Positions 1 through 11,264 are shown, counted from the stretch's first letter. The stretch: 64,000 nucleotides of DNA from Durusdinium trenchii (GCA_963970005.1 CAXAMN010013958.1:83008-147007); one strand, 5' to 3'. Translations and numbers: made by a program. Notes: generated from the sequence alone by a model not told the origin.

Positions 1-490
1 CAAAGGACTGGCGTGGTCTATCAATGCAACACCTCCGGACCTTTGAGGTTCCGCCACATACCACCGACCCACCCACCTTCTTCAACACCAATGCCAACTC
101 CACAAGCTTGAGAGAGGCCCGTCCATGAGTTTCACATCCGCCACCCACTCCAGCTTTGCAAAATCCGAGCTCCAATCTTTGTGCCAGTGCGCTACGATCC
201 CATGTATTGCATTTCAGTCTCGGTGTGCAATAGCTTGTACCTTCTCTAACCGACAGCCAGTTTTGGTGGTCATTTTGCCCTTTGATCGAATTCTCGTGCA
301 TGATCGCTTAGATTATCTCCGGGTTTTGCAGATAGCTGAATTTTTGTTGACCATGTATTCCTTTCACGCAAGGACAAGCTGCAGGTTTCGTTCTTATCTT
401 TTCAGGCTGTATTGTTTCAGCCCCCCACTATGTGTCTCTGTATGTCCCGCAAAATTCGTGCTCAATAATTCATTTTCGTAATTCAATAGC
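1..490. other. No gene recognised at left edge
   Basis: No domain, repeat or splice pattern was recognised in this stretch. An open frame at 125-481 on the plus strand encodes 118 residues rich in Cys, Phe and Ser with no recognisable motif, and is probably chance. It directly precedes the proline-rich retroelement units and may be their leader or 5' flank. Confidence 0.3.
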
Positions 491-1330
491 ATGCTCCGCT
501 TGTCTGCACCGGCCGCTCATGCAGTGCTGATACCTGCGCTGCGCCATCCGCTGCTCCAGCCTGCCACTTCAGTTGCCCGACCCCGACGCTGCTCCTCAAG
601 ATGCAGTCTCATGCCGACCAAGCTCGACTCATCCATCGAACTACGATTGCCCTCAATCAGCTTCACCGCATACTCCAGCAAGCGACCGACATCCTGGCCA
701 ACTTACACAGCCTTTATCTTGTTCACACACAGCAGGTCGACCCCCATTTTCACCGACCTTTTTCGGGCCCTCCCTCCGGCTCCCCTCACAGCAGTTCCTA
801 TCCCTTCCCCCACTTCCTCCTGTGATTCGGCTCCTGCTGCCCCCATCAAGCATGCACTGCCACAGCGTGCCCCTTCACAAGCATCCTCAACCTCCACCTC
901 TCCACCACCACTACCACAACCCAAGAAGAAACGCGAACCTCCACCACCCCTCAAAGAAGATGCTGATTGGGACGCTTGGGATGGCGACGCTGAGGTTCGC
1001 CTTGTCGAACTCAAAACCGATACCCGCCTGCGACCGAATTGGAATTACGTTGCTCGTCGAGTGGGCTTCTCAATTGAACAGTACAAAGCACGCTGGGAAG
1101 AACTTCAAGAAGCACAACGCCAACAACAAGCAGTCATCCCACCGCCTTCACCCGCCCACACGCCACCACCTCTTTCCCCTGTCCCTTCACCTCCCTCCAC
1201 AGCAGCAATCCCACCACCGGCAACCCCTTCAGCTCCGGACTTCTCGTACACTCCTACAACACCTCCATCACCTGCACCGGCTGCCGCCGCCATGGCCGAT
1301 GCTATGCCAGCAACTGCCGGCAGCTGCTGA
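491..1330 (+). CDS. Proline-rich ORF1-like unit 1 with Myb/SANT-like domain
   Basis: The frame encodes about 280 residues. The middle is Pro/Ser/Thr-rich low complexity; around 950-1110 lies one compact domain with the spacing of a Myb/SANT repeat: tryptophans in DWDAWDGDAEV, an RPNWNYVARRVG core, and IEQYKARWEEL as the recognition-helix-like end. The tail is again proline-rich. Myb/SANT domains bind DNA or chromatin, so a targeting or nucleic-acid-binding role within a retroelement ORF1 is plausible, but that is inference. A different frame at 601-825 encodes a helical stretch (LHRILQQATDILANLH) resembling the helical domain of units 2 and 3, suggesting this copy is frameshifted. Start codon uncertain. 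It could instead be an exon of a host gene. Confidence 0.4.
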   Translation: MLRLSAPAAHAVLIPALRHPLLQPATSVARPRRCSSRCSLMPTKLDSSIELRLPSISFTAYSSKRPTSWPTYTAFILFTHSRSTPIFTDLFRALPPAPLTAVPIPSPTSSCDSAPAAPIKHALPQRAPSQASSTSTSPPPLPQPKKKREPPPPLKEDADWDAWDGDAEVRLVELKTDTRLRPNWNYVARRVGFSIEQYKARWEELQEAQRQQQAVIPPPSPAHTPPPLSPVPSPPSTAAIPPPATPSAPDFSYTPTTPPSPAPAAAAMADAMPATAGSC

Positions 1331-1555
1331 TATTGGTAGCTATTTTGTATAGTCTCCGTTTCACCCAGCTCTCTTCGGCGCGCCTATAGCAAACAACTTC
1401 CATGCACAGCTGAACCATCGCGTGCAGCCCCTTGCAGTACTGCCCCGTTGCACTTTTGAAACCAAATCAATCTTTCCAGCCATGTTACTGCATTGCACAG
1501 CTGAATACCGCGTTTTTGCGTTTTCTGAGATTTGATCGTCAGTTTACCTCATGCT

Positions 1556-1570
1556 ACCGCAGCCATTTTG
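1556..1570 (+). other. DinoSL-like relic 1
   Basis: ACCGCAGCCATTTTG matches the first 15 bases of the dinoflagellate spliced leader (consensus DCCGTAGCCATTTTG) at 14 of 15 positions; the difference is C for T. It lies 45 nt before the ATG of unit 2. The remaining seven SL bases (GCTCAAG) are not recognisable. Known biology: trans-spliced mRNAs that are reverse-transcribed and reinserted leave SL relics upstream of genes. Confidence 0.5.
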
Positions 1571-1614
1571 AACCACTCGACTGCTTTGAGTGCACAGACC
1601 GATTTTCGTTCACC

Positions 1615-2172
1615 ATGGCCCCAGCTGACGTCCGACCGCCTCGCGCCCCGCGGTCACCATCTGCAGAGCAGATTTCAGCCACCGAGACACACTTTCTCCC
1701 AGACAACCCTCCTCCACACTTGACTCCTTCACTCACCCACCAACCTGAACTTCTCTACATGCAAGGCCTTCTCGATAGCCTCGCCAACGTGGTTACCCAG
1801 ATCCTCAATCACCCCATGATCGACAGTCCCGTACCAGACCACACCCTTTTCACCGATGCCGATGCTTTCCGGCTGTACTTTCAGTACCACCAGAGTGTCA
1901 CTGAATTAGCCAAAATTACCATGCGCCTGAAACGCGCCAGTCGATTACTTCAATTTCTACCAGGCCCTCCAGGCCATCCAGGCAGCTACCGCGTCAACCC
2001 TTTAGCACATTTTCCACCTGACACCACTGATTTCCTGGCCGATGACGTACGCACTTTCTGTCCACCTCCAACTCGACACCATCGTCATCGACCCAATCGC
2101 CATCGTCAGCCTGAACCTTATGGCCCCGCAGCCAGAGACCGCTCACGGTCCAGGGACAGCCCAGCATTCTAG
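1615..2172 (+). CDS. Proline-rich ORF1-like unit 2
   Basis: The ATG at 1615 sits in a good context (CACCATGGCC). About 185 residues follow: a Pro/Ser-rich head with HFLPDNPPPHLTPSLTHQPELL, a helical middle (LLDSLANVVTQILNHP and LAKITMRLKRASRLLQFLP), then a basic Arg/His/Pro tail ending in an RDRSRSRDS stretch. Unit 3 has the same order (HYLPGNPLPYLAPSATHQPELL, then a helical part ending RILQFLP), so the two are paralogous tandem copies. The protein family is not recognised. Position just upstream of an RT makes an ORF1/Gag-like RNA-binding role reasonable but unproved. Confidence 0.4.
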   Translation: MAPADVRPPRAPRSPSAEQISATETHFLPDNPPPHLTPSLTHQPELLYMQGLLDSLANVVTQILNHPMIDSPVPDHTLFTDADAFRLYFQYHQSVTELAKITMRLKRASRLLQFLPGPPGHPGSYRVNPLAHFPPDTTDFLADDVRTFCPPPTRHHRHRPNRHRQPEPYGPAARDRSRSRDSPAF

Positions 2173-2357
2173 CCACCACTTCAACATCCACCGGAGTGAG
2201 CCGCTTTGTATATACTCTTCACATTGACAACTGGACAACGGCTGCGCTAAAGATCGAGCACCGTGCTTTTTGGCCCTTCAGGCATTTTCGAAACCTGCAC
2301 TGCTCATTCACACCATCTTCAAGTTTTGCTGAATGTCACTTTTATCACACGTCAGCT

Positions 2358-2372
2358 TCCGCAGCCGTTTTG
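2358..2372 (+). other. DinoSL-like relic 2
   Basis: TCCGCAGCCGTTTTG matches the spliced-leader 5' end at 13 of 15 positions. It shares the C variant (CCGCAGCC) with relic 1. It lies 45 nt before the ATG of unit 3, the same spacing as for unit 2. Confidence 0.45.
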
Positions 2373-2416
2373 TTGAGATCGCACGCTGACAGCACCCGTT
2401 GCCCGCCTTTGTAGCT

Positions 2417-3193
2417 ATGGCTGATTCCGGTTTTGGCTCTCCTCCACCAGCGGCCGGCCCTATGACAGTGGAGGGATCACACTCAGCCCCTTTTCCAGAT
2501 CCATCGTTGGCCCCTGCAGCGGGTCACTATCTCCCAGGGAATCCACTTCCCTATCTTGCTCCATCAGCCACTCACCAGCCCGAACTGTTGCTGCTATCCT
2601 GGACGATTGCCACACTACACACCCTGGTCACCGATCTCCAGCACCATCCCATCCTAACTGATCCTATCCCCTACCCTTCTTCTTTCACAGACCAACAGTC
2701 CGACCGCCTCTACCTGCAGCTCCGCAACACTTTACGCCACCTGGTTACCATCAGCACCGACTTACGCCAAGGCATCCGCATTCTTCAATTTCTGCCCCGG
2801 CTCACCTTGCTCGCCAGGTCACTACCGGATGGACCCTGCCGCCCGTTTCCCTCCATCCGCCACAACAAACTTTCTCTCTTCACCAATCCTACCACCTACC
2901 ATCAACCCACGGCCATCCCACCCCAGCACAGCCTGATCACCCACCTGACCCCACGCGCCCGCTCACGTAGGCCTCCCACAACCACCACTACGTCCATCCA
3001 ATCAACCCCGGTCAACACCACTACACATGACCGTATTCCTCTTTCAGATATTACTATCTCTCACAGCCATCGCAGCTCATTGCACCATTCTCTATGGACA
3101 GCCACTTCAGCACCATCGTCGAGTCCATCACCGACTCTTTCAGGCACATGGCCGCTACGCTCCGGCCCGGATTACACCGGCTCCTCCCGTTAG
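2417..3193 (+). CDS. Proline-rich ORF1-like unit 3
   Basis: The ATG at 2417 starts a frame of about 258 residues, paralogous to unit 2: HYLPGNPLPYLAPSATHQPELL, a helical block with LHTLVTDLQHHPILTDPIP, LRNTLRHLVTISTDLRQG and RILQFLPR, then a long Pro/Thr/His/Ser-rich tail. The shared block spans roughly residues 40-140. No catalytic motif is visible. The repeated order SL-like motif, 45 nt, ATG, shared helical block, low-complexity tail indicates duplication of a whole transcription-unit-like segment of about 0.8 kb. Confidence 0.4.
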   Translation: MADSGFGSPPPAAGPMTVEGSHSAPFPDPSLAPAAGHYLPGNPLPYLAPSATHQPELLLLSWTIATLHTLVTDLQHHPILTDPIPYPSSFTDQQSDRLYLQLRNTLRHLVTISTDLRQGIRILQFLPRLTLLARSLPDGPCRPFPSIRHNKLSLFTNPTTYHQPTAIPPQHSLITHLTPRARSRRPPTTTTTSIQSTPVNTTTHDRIPLSDITISHSHRSSLHHSLWTATSAPSSSPSPTLSGTWPLRSGPDYTGSSR

Positions 3194-3318
3194 CCCAAGG
3201 TTTCACCTTCGCTTTGAACTTTTTACAGCTCCACCAAAAAGGTGAGCCCTGCAACCACCGGTGCCAGCTCTCCACGCTTTTTTCACTGAACTTTTAACCT
3301 GTCATACTTGATGCTTTC

Positions 3319-3334
3319 TCCGCAGCCGTTTTTG
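3319..3334 (+). other. DinoSL-like relic 3
   Basis: TCCGCAGCCGTTTTTG matches the spliced-leader 5' end with one extra T and the same C and G variants as relic 2. The next ATG follows 39 nt later at 3373. Confidence 0.4.
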
Positions 3335-3372
3335 CGCGCCCACGGCCTTCCTTTCTGTTCCGCATCCACGCC

Positions 3373-4412
3373 ATGCCCATTGACCTCGACTCCCCAGACT
3401 GGGATCCTAGTCCTTCAGTGCTTGAGGAACTCCAGAGCGATCCATACACCCTACCTACAGCCAAATCCGAACAATCAGATTTGCCGGAAGTCAAATTGGA
3501 GACCGTTAAAGACGAACCCAATGAACAGGCCCATCATCACCAATCCTCAGCTGATGTTCAACCAGCTACATCATCACCACTCAGGCCTTTCCTCCACCTC
3601 CCAAAACACCCCCTGTCCCTGCACCCTCTCTTCCCAAACATTCCACCACACACCGAGCATGCACGGCACGCTCCTCCACGCGAGCAACCAGCAAACCCCG
3701 CCTCCATCCCCTTCTCCCACCACCAGCAGTGAAGATCCGGTCCTCCTGATGACCAATGTTCCTATCCTCAAGAAAGCACGGGTCAGCCACCCCTGGATCC
3801 TCCCTCCACTACCACCGTTCCACCACCAGCTCTCGCTCCCTCTCTCCTCCATCCACAGCCCGTCACGACCCATCCACCTCCTATGCCCACACACCGTCAC
3901 ACCCAAGTTCGGATCCCGAGACCACATTGCAATGGCCACATGCCCTTCCACTTTTCGCACAACATCCTCCAGTATTTGGACTCCAATGGGGACCGCTCCT
4001 CCTCCATTCCGGCAGCACCACCATGTCCAGCACCTCCTCCAGCTTTCCCACCACACAGCATTCTACCACCGCCACAACCCGCTCCACCTGCCTTATTTCC
4101 ACCACTGCTCCGCCACCCGGCTCATACTACACCACACCACCACCCCCAGTCCAACTTCCATACGTTCCTCCCACACCTCCAGCATCCATTCCACCCACAG
4201 CCCATGCTTGGCCGGCACAGTATCCAGTACCAAAACCGGCACCGCCGACCCTCCACTTTCCCCAGCAAACACCACAGGTCAGCCCTGGACAACAGCTCAT
4301 TTACAACAACCCCAATCCCCAGCAGCAACGAGGTCACGTACCGCTCCATGCTGAAAATTATGACCCAGCGAATGATCCGTGGAATAACTACGGCGCCGAC
4401 GAGCAGCCATAG
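3373..4412 (+). pseudogene. Proline-rich ORF1-like unit 4, frameshifted
   Basis: The ATG at 3373 opens an acidic head (MPIDLDSPDWDPSPSVLEEL, then a SEQSDLPEVKLETVKDEP stretch) in a 119-codon frame. The Pro/Ser/Thr/His-rich body continues in another frame at 3756-4412, ending in HAENYDPANDPWNNYG and a stop. Several overlapping plus-strand frames are open here because the DNA is C-rich, so only the head and the extreme C-terminus look like protein under selection. It has no clear helical block like units 2 and 3. Probably a decayed retroelement ORF; family not recognised. Confidence 0.35.
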
Positions 4413-4689
4413 TGAGAGTCCATTTAGGCCACACACACGGTTTTGATGACTACCATTTTCGAATATCGCTTGTCTTCTCTACTTGTGGCCTTACTGCTCC
4501 TCCACCAACACCAGCTGTTTCACTCGCACCACGAAAAATACGCGGTTGCCCTCCAGGACATAGCATCTTCTCAATGTGATCGTGATACCTTCATGGATTG
4601 TTGCTACTTGCGGCTACTTCCACTTTACCTATTAGATTGACTAAGTCATCAATTAAGTCCCGCAGGTCCCACATTTTGAGTTTTATTCA

Positions 4690-6665
4690 ATGTGCAGTCT
4701 TTTGATCTCCATGTGCATTGCAGGTTGCTTCGGCTCTTTCATTTCAGCTTTCTTGCTCCAACTGACCGCTTCCCGCCATCATCTTCGTCCTCCACCTGTA
4801 TCCATCAACAGTATTACTGGAACCACTACCTACTCCAGCAGCAACAGCATCAGCTTGCCTCGGGCACAGACGCCGCCCAATACACGCCGACAACCACCTA
4901 TGGCCCCATGGGCCATTCCATTCGCATGCACCAACAGCATCAGGCTCACCCCTACACGCCACCGCCTTCGACATCACCACCATCTCACACACCGCCGCCA
5001 AACACCTCTCCTTCCTTCCCACCGCCGCCACCGCCACCACTCCCTACGGCCTCACCAGCAACACCAGAACAGAAGTCCTTCAAGCACAGTCCCACTCACT
5101 CGGCTCCACCGGCACCTCCTCCTACAGTTCCATCTCCAACTCCAACCATCCGACGCGTCGGGATCGCAGGCTTGCCGACTTTTGAGGTGTTCCCTTGGTT
5201 ACTTGCGTACCATGGGACGGCGGACTTTACAGCCAGGACGCTCAGTCACGGCAAGTTTTGCGGGCTCATTCCTACCAGGAGTGTCGCCGAGTCAGTTTTT
5301 ACCTCCTTCAGGAGATTCGCGATAAGCGGCTGGACTTAGACGCTATCGCCGAGGCCATGCACACCAAGGCCGGTTCCACCATCCCCAACAAAACCACACA
5401 AGCACGAGCATTCCACTCTCCCCTCATCACACTTCTAACCGACCAAATGCAGGCTCACTCTCCAGCCGTTGCCCAAGGCTCAGCCATCCGAGCGCTCAAA
5501 GTCACCTCCGATGATCTTGCCCGCGCCCGGGAGAAACTCCAGGCACATGGACTGGAACTTACCCCCAAGAAAGACACCGGCCGCCCCAGCTACGGCGTTG
5601 TTCACCTCAAGGAGAAAAAACAGTGGAGAAAGGGCCGCGCCATTATCTCATACTTTCAGTCCTTGAGCGGCAATCTCCTCCGCATTACCAGCCGAGCCCT
5701 TGACATCATCCTGCAACACCTCCTTCCTCAGCATCCAGGCCAACTTTCCATTCCACAACTGTGGTCCCACTTTCACTGCTACCTCACCGACACCCCACCT
5801 GACATTCCCCTACATGCCACCAACGATGACCTTGTTGGCTTCTTTAACTCAGTTCCACAGCATCGTCTAATTGACGCAGTCCACTCCCTCATTCAGCAAT
5901 GGCAACGCCAGAACTACACCCACACTCTTACCGTTGACACCAAAGCCACCGGCAACCCTTTCCACCACTCCCACATCGGCAGGCACCACCGACGCCACCA
6001 TCCACACTGCAGACATTACAACCATTGTGGCATATGCACTTGACACTTGCATTTTCCGGGCATGCAACAACACCTACAAGCAAATTCGGGGAGCTGGGAT
6101 TGGTTCCCAGCTCTCCCCTGCCCTTTGCAACGTTGCCATCACCCTCATTGAACACTCCTGGCATCAACTTCACAACAATCTCCTTCAACACACTGCCCTC
6201 CACTTCGCGTACTATCGCTACGTGGACAACCTTTTCATTGTCCACAATGAACAATTCCTTTCACATCCCGCCATCCAGACCCTCATCCACAACAACTTTT
6301 TCGGCGATCCTGTCGAATTGGAGACGGTGGAGGACTTTCACTTTTTGGGTTTCAACATTGACCTCCAGCAACGCACCATCACATACATACAACCCACCCA
6401 ACCCTGGAAAATCAGGGACCACACCAGCGCCGGTAGCCAGCGCTTGGCTCTGTCCGGCTTAGCTTCAAGACTTCACTCCATCTATACCTACACGTTTCCA
6501 CCCAACAACGCCACCGCTGCGGCTGAAGCCCTGGTCAACCTATACGCCCAAAAAGGGCATGACCTGCATGCGTGCAGGCGGTTTTTGAGAGAAAAAGATC
6601 CGTTTTCCACCGCTCAGTCTGTGCGCCGATCACGGCTTGTTGTGTGTGTCGCACCCTGGTTCTAA
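4690..6665 (+). pseudogene. Reverse transcriptase (YVDN box, Penelope-like), frameshifted
   Basis: A proline-rich head (4692-5190) runs into an RT spread over two frames, 5195-6043 and 5871-6665, that must be joined near 5960; another shift lies near 5200. RT landmarks in order: fingers-like KGRAIISYFQSLSGNLLR; motif A region NDDLVGFFNSVPQHRLIDAV; motif B region GAGIGSQLSPALCNVAI; catalytic box YVDN at 6219-6230, with Asn for the usual second Asp; then FLGFNID. The FFNSVP motif A and the E-containing segment after motif B resemble Penelope-like RTs more than LINE or copia RTs, but no GIY-YIG endonuclease is seen. The frameshifts suggest a dead copy. Subclass is uncertain. Confidence 0.6.
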
Positions 6666-7123
6666 GGGTTTTCCACACCTTCACCACCTTTTCCACCATG
6701 ACAGGGAATTTCACAGGCAGGGGGCCAGCGCATGACATCACGACGCTGGCCAACGAAGCTAGTGATGTCACGGGATGCGGTCAGAGACGTCTGACCGTGT
6801 ACCTGCCAGGCAAACTGTTGCTACTCGTTTGGTTTGTTTCATGGTGTTTCATGTCTTCCTTCCCCTAAACAGGTTTCCCACCGCACTTTTCAGCAACTTG
6901 TGTATTGCACTTCAGCCGCGCGAGTGAAACACTTGTTAAACAATACAAATCACCGGACCCTTTCGCCTTGCTGTTCCATCACCGTCCTTCCCATCGTGGC
7001 AATTGAGTCTAACTGAAAACCCAAGTTCGAAGTGTGTACAATTAGTTGAAGGCCACGGACACACCCTTATTCTGCCAATCCCATCTTTCCTCACACAACC
7101 AAATCGGTGCTAGGTGTTCCAGC
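6666..7123. other. Junction between RT element and alveolin introns
   Basis: No gene is supported. On the minus strand around 6670-6707 the peptide MVEKVVKVWK looks alveolin-like, but there is no acceptor AG in front of it, so it is not called as an exon. Confidence 0.3.
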
Positions 7124-10100
7124 CTCAATTTTTGGCACATGCTTCACGACTTCCTGCACCTCTATCTTGGGAACGTGTCTCACAACCTGTCAGCAATCGG
7201 CAAGAACTCTCCATCAATTGCATTGTGTAATTGGTCGTTCATCAGAGCTGCCAGCCGTGAAATTATGGGAAAGGCTTTAGACCACTGTCCGCTCTGCTCA
7301 TCCACTTCCCTTTCACATCTGCCTCTTGAATGCGAACTTCTGGAACTTCGACAATCTTTTCCAAGTATTGGACCTGAGGCACCTGCGAGATCTTCAACCA
7401 AGGTTCAGGTTTAAGCCTTTGAGAGTGATTGCAAACTTCAAAACGCCCAGCCTCTACAATCTTCTCTACCTAATTGTTCACACATGTGGATCTGAAAGCA
7501 TGGACAGGGACGAGATATCTTTCTCCCCTGAGTTGACTTGATATGTAATTTCTGAGATTCCGAAGGTTGAAATTGGAGGTGCTTTTTGATTGGCAGGCCC
7601 GGAAGGCTTTTGTCAACGACAGGGAAAAAATAGACACCATGTTTGAACAATAAGGAGCGAACAGTTCTGATTTCAATCTTGGGCACTGTCCGAACGATCT
7701 CCTGTGAAATCGCTACATGGACAGGTCCTTTCAATATGATTCTCACTATGGTCTGGCGTGCAACTCTGATTCGGAAGTGCTTAAAATGAAGTCTTCCTGG
7801 CTCACTCTTCATAAATCCATGGTGTTGCAATCTGTTCAACAAATTGCACCAGTTGAATTTGCCCTCTGTCCTGGGTCTCGATTTTCGGAACATGCCTGCA
7901 AAGGAGCTATGGCAAACTGTCAAACTGATGTCTGGAGTGGAATTCAAACTCAGCATCAGCAACTGTTGACTTTCTTTGTACCCCGCCACTACCAGAAATG
8001 TACACAAGCGGTGTCAGTCGTTTTCTTGAGTGCAATCTATTCTTGCATCCCAGAACCCTTGCTGCCTGACCACCTCTTGAACTTGCACTTGTGGCACCTG
8101 TAGCGCAGCGCAAAAAATAACGCTCTTGGCACCATATGCTGGGGGACATGCTTTGTTTACTTTGTCTGCAGTGGCCCCAAAGATTGAAGGGCAAGCGGCC
8201 TCCACAAACTTATCCACAAACTTGACCTGCAACCGCAATTCAACGCAGTTTTGCACTGTGCCAAACTGAAGCAATCTCTTAAAGACACAAGTACATATGC
8301 ACAAATGATATCTGTGGCAGTATATACGTACCTTTGCTCATTTGTGTCTGCATGAAGACAGTTGCTGAGCTTTTGGTTTCAAGAACGTCAAGTGAAGCAG
8401 CATAGCATTGCTGTCAGCCAAAATTCAAGCGTTCAAGGTTCTATTTGCAGGAATCCTGAGCACCTGCGGAACTTCGACAAGCTTCTCCACAACTTGCGTG
8501 TGGATTCTGGCAAGCTCGCTCGACACAAATCTATCTATATAGACCTACCATATATGAGAGAAGCAACGAAAAAATCCAGCCCTTGACGTAGCCCTTTGAT
8601 TGGCTTTATTTTCTTCCGGGCCAAGCTTGCACATAAGGCAGGCGGGAAGTACTTGGGCACGTGATGCAGCCGCTCCTGAACAGCCACAGGTAAAAACAAA
8701 ACACTAGACTTTCTTGTTCTGCAGCTGCGCCCAGAAAGACCTGTAAAAATTGCACGGGAATTTAATCTCCAGTGTGCCGCAGCTGTCTCGCACCTGAATC
8801 TCAACTTTCGGCACCTGCAAGGATAGTGTGAGAAGTCTACAAAAAGAAAGGATAGAATCCCAAACACAAAATTGTAGCCACTTGAGGCCTTTGTGCCGAA
8901 TGTGCTCCTTTTGATATTGAGTTTTCGAACAAAATCTGCCAACTTATTTGCAGCCATGGTAGCAAACCTCCACTATCTTCTCCACATACTGGACCTGTGG
9001 GACCTGTCACAAAAGCACTAATGGACTCTCAACCTGTTTGTGGGTTGTAAACCAAGTTGAGGCAAAGTTGCAGTAGACAACGATTTTGCCAATTGATCCA
9101 AACGCAAAATAGTCGCAGATTGAAGCACTTTGAAGCTTGCATGGATGGGCAATATCTTCAGGCCTCCACAACGCGATCCACAGTACACACTTCCACCTTG
9201 GGCACCGTCCTGACAACTTCCTGGACCTGTATCTTTGGCACCTCCAAAGCACTTCCAGACCCAGTAGATAGACATAAATGCAGAATTTCAAGTTGATGTG
9301 GGTCGTACGTGTTATGCTCTGTCAGCTCTGTGCGTGTTTCCATTAGCTCTTCGCGCGTTCTGTCTCGGACTCGCCTCCACCAGGCGCTCCTGGCGTGAAC
9401 GCTTCAAGAAGTTCGACCAAAGCTCGACCAAGGATCCAAATGCCACTCAAACCGTCGTCTCCATTGTCCGTCAAGCGACGCATTGTGTGCTATTCACTGA
9501 TGAAACTCTCGTGCAACCAAAGATTCCCCGGGGCACACTCCGGCCTGCAAATGAACCTGAGGAACTTCAACAATCCTGTGCAAAGGTCAAAAACGGAGCA
9601 GCTTGATCACGCCATCAAATAATTGCTTGTCACTTGATTGGGTTTGGGATGGCTTGGGTATATTGCTGGTAGAATAATCGCTGGTGCCAGGTTGTCAATG
9701 GCTTCCCAGCCTACCACTGTTTGGAACCTTGATTGAGTGCAACAGCAACAATGTGGGCTTTGGATCATCTCAAGAGTCACAGAGCAAATCACGAATCTTT
9801 ATTGACAAGTCCATGCTTGCTAAGGACTGTGACACAAATGCTTCACTTCAAGTCCTCTCCCTGTACTCCATCTGGATTTTCGGGACCTCCTTCACCACCT
9901 CTGACAAAAAGTGGAAGTGCTTGCAATCTGTTGCCAAGCTTGGCGATCTTGAGTGATCAAGTCGTCAAAAGTCACTTGCCTCATGAACTTCAAGCTTTGG
10001 CACGTGGCGCAGCACTTCCTGCACGTGCACCTGCAGCAAAAGAGAACTGAACAACGTGGAAGGCTGCCGGGTTGGTCTGTGTCACGCCTGTGGCACTTCC

Positions 10101-10214
10101 ACAAACTTGTCCACGAAGGCAACCTGGGCAAACGCGACGAAGAAAACATAATATAAGCTTGATCAAAAAAACACCCACCTGCGGTATCTCCACGAGCTTT
10201 TCCACTGTGCGCAC
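7124..10214 (-). CDS. Alveolin (IMC-like protein) gene, 3' exon cluster
   Basis: Fifteen mini-exons on the minus strand encode alveolin repeats. In gene order: 10179-10214 (VRTVEKLVEIPQ), 10088-10123 (VAFVDKFVEVPQ), 9989-10030 (VHVQEVLRHVPKLE), 9863-9898 (VVKEVPKIQMEY), 9545-9575 (IVEVPQVHLQ), 9164-9241 (VPKIQVQEVVRTVPKVEV, then CTVDRVVE), 8968-9003 (VPQVQYVEKIVE), 8794-8814 (VPKVEIQ), 8464-8506 (IHTQVVEKLVEVPQ), 8200-8226 (VKFVDKFVE), 8066-8097 (VPQVQVQEVV), 7871-7895 (HVPKIETQ), 7668-7701 (EIVRTVPKIEI), 7323-7382 (VPQVQYLEKIVEVPEVRIQE), 7124-7186 (VVRHVPKIEVQEVVKHVPKI). Nearly all begin right after AG with G; many end before GC. Alveolins are cortical filament proteins lying under alveolar sacs of alveolates. 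Exon ends are good to a few codons. No stop or 3' end was found; the gene may continue left of the RT element. Confidence 0.75.
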
Positions 10215-10939
10215 CTTCGGAAGTCACAAGAAACCCAACATTAGCAGAACGGTCTTTGATGTCGGGCACAGTATGCAACTGCTGTACTAAAGCCACATCA
10301 GTTTTCCTGTAGTCCTTTCATACTGGATATGCACGGACGAATTGAAACTACAAGTTGATCTTCGGAAACTACAGCCTGATTCAAACACTATGATTCGGAA
10401 ACCAGAGACCGGAAACGATTTTTGAGAAGCTATGATTCAGAAACCCAGATTCAGAAACTCCCCTGTGAACTCGAAACCAACCATAAAGGATGCACCGATT
10501 CCTCACCTTACGCCTGAGGGTTAACACCCACGCCAAGCTGAATCGCAGTTTCTGAATCGGAACTTGTTCTTTCACATTTGGCACCCTTTGCTAGCTACAG
10601 GTGACTCACCAAGAATGACAGCAAGTTGGTGAATCGTGCGAGTTGGGAGCAGCATTGCAAAGCCCTCTTAATTTGTACGTTTTCCTTGACAGCCCCGAAC
10701 ATATTTCAAGTCACTTCCTACGATCAGCCCGTCCCACAAAGTGGAAGCAACATCACTGCAAGTAGGGTTGTGGATATTTTTAGAACCTTGACGTGGAAAA
10801 ATATTTGACACGGTTGAACCTAGTGCAACCTCCTTGCTCCGTTCAGAACGAACTTCTTCGCACTTTGCCAAGCAGCTCCAAGCTGTCACCCCGTTCATAC
10901 CCAATGTATCCCATGTTCTGTGAATTTTGCCCTCACCCA
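10215..10939. other. Alveolin intron left of element A
   Basis: No gene is seen. The stretch 10340-10570 has several short copies of GATTCAGAAAC-like words, including an imperfect inverted repeat with arms near 10449-10461 and 10549-10561. With element A removed this intron would be about 0.76 kb. Confidence 0.35.
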
Positions 10940-11105
10940 TGTATTTTCAGGCTCAGCCAGTAAATCTAGGTCAAATCCGTTAAGCTAGCAACTGATAGTG
11001 CACTCTTTTACGCCTGGAGCTGCAATGCTTGCGCCATAATACAAAAGGTATAGTACAATTGGCACCGCGCATACAAGGTGAAGCTTTGGGCGATGTGTTT
11101 CAACA
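10940..11105 (-). repeat. Element A 3' LTR
   Basis: 166-bp copy of the repeat at 26536-26699, TG...CA ends, about 97% identical by eye. Confidence 0.8.
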
Positions 11106-11264
11106 CCCCCCTCTGCTTTCGCAAACGCACGAATTAGCAGCACATGTCTGGGCTAAGCGTTGCTGCCTGCGTGATCCTCACCTTGGAGGTCACACAATAA
11201 TAGCCCGTGCTAGATTGCAGCTCGAATTTAGCCTCCATATTTCCAGCCATAGGTCGGCCCTCCT

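Noticed and set aside
6670..6707. Minus-strand peptide MVEKVVKVWK as a further alveolin exon
   Set aside because: No AG before it, and it overlaps the end of the RT frame.
7548..7580. Plus-strand peptide ISEIPKVEIGG resembling an alveolin repeat
   Set aside because: Wrong strand relative to all other exons and no splice context; probably chance.
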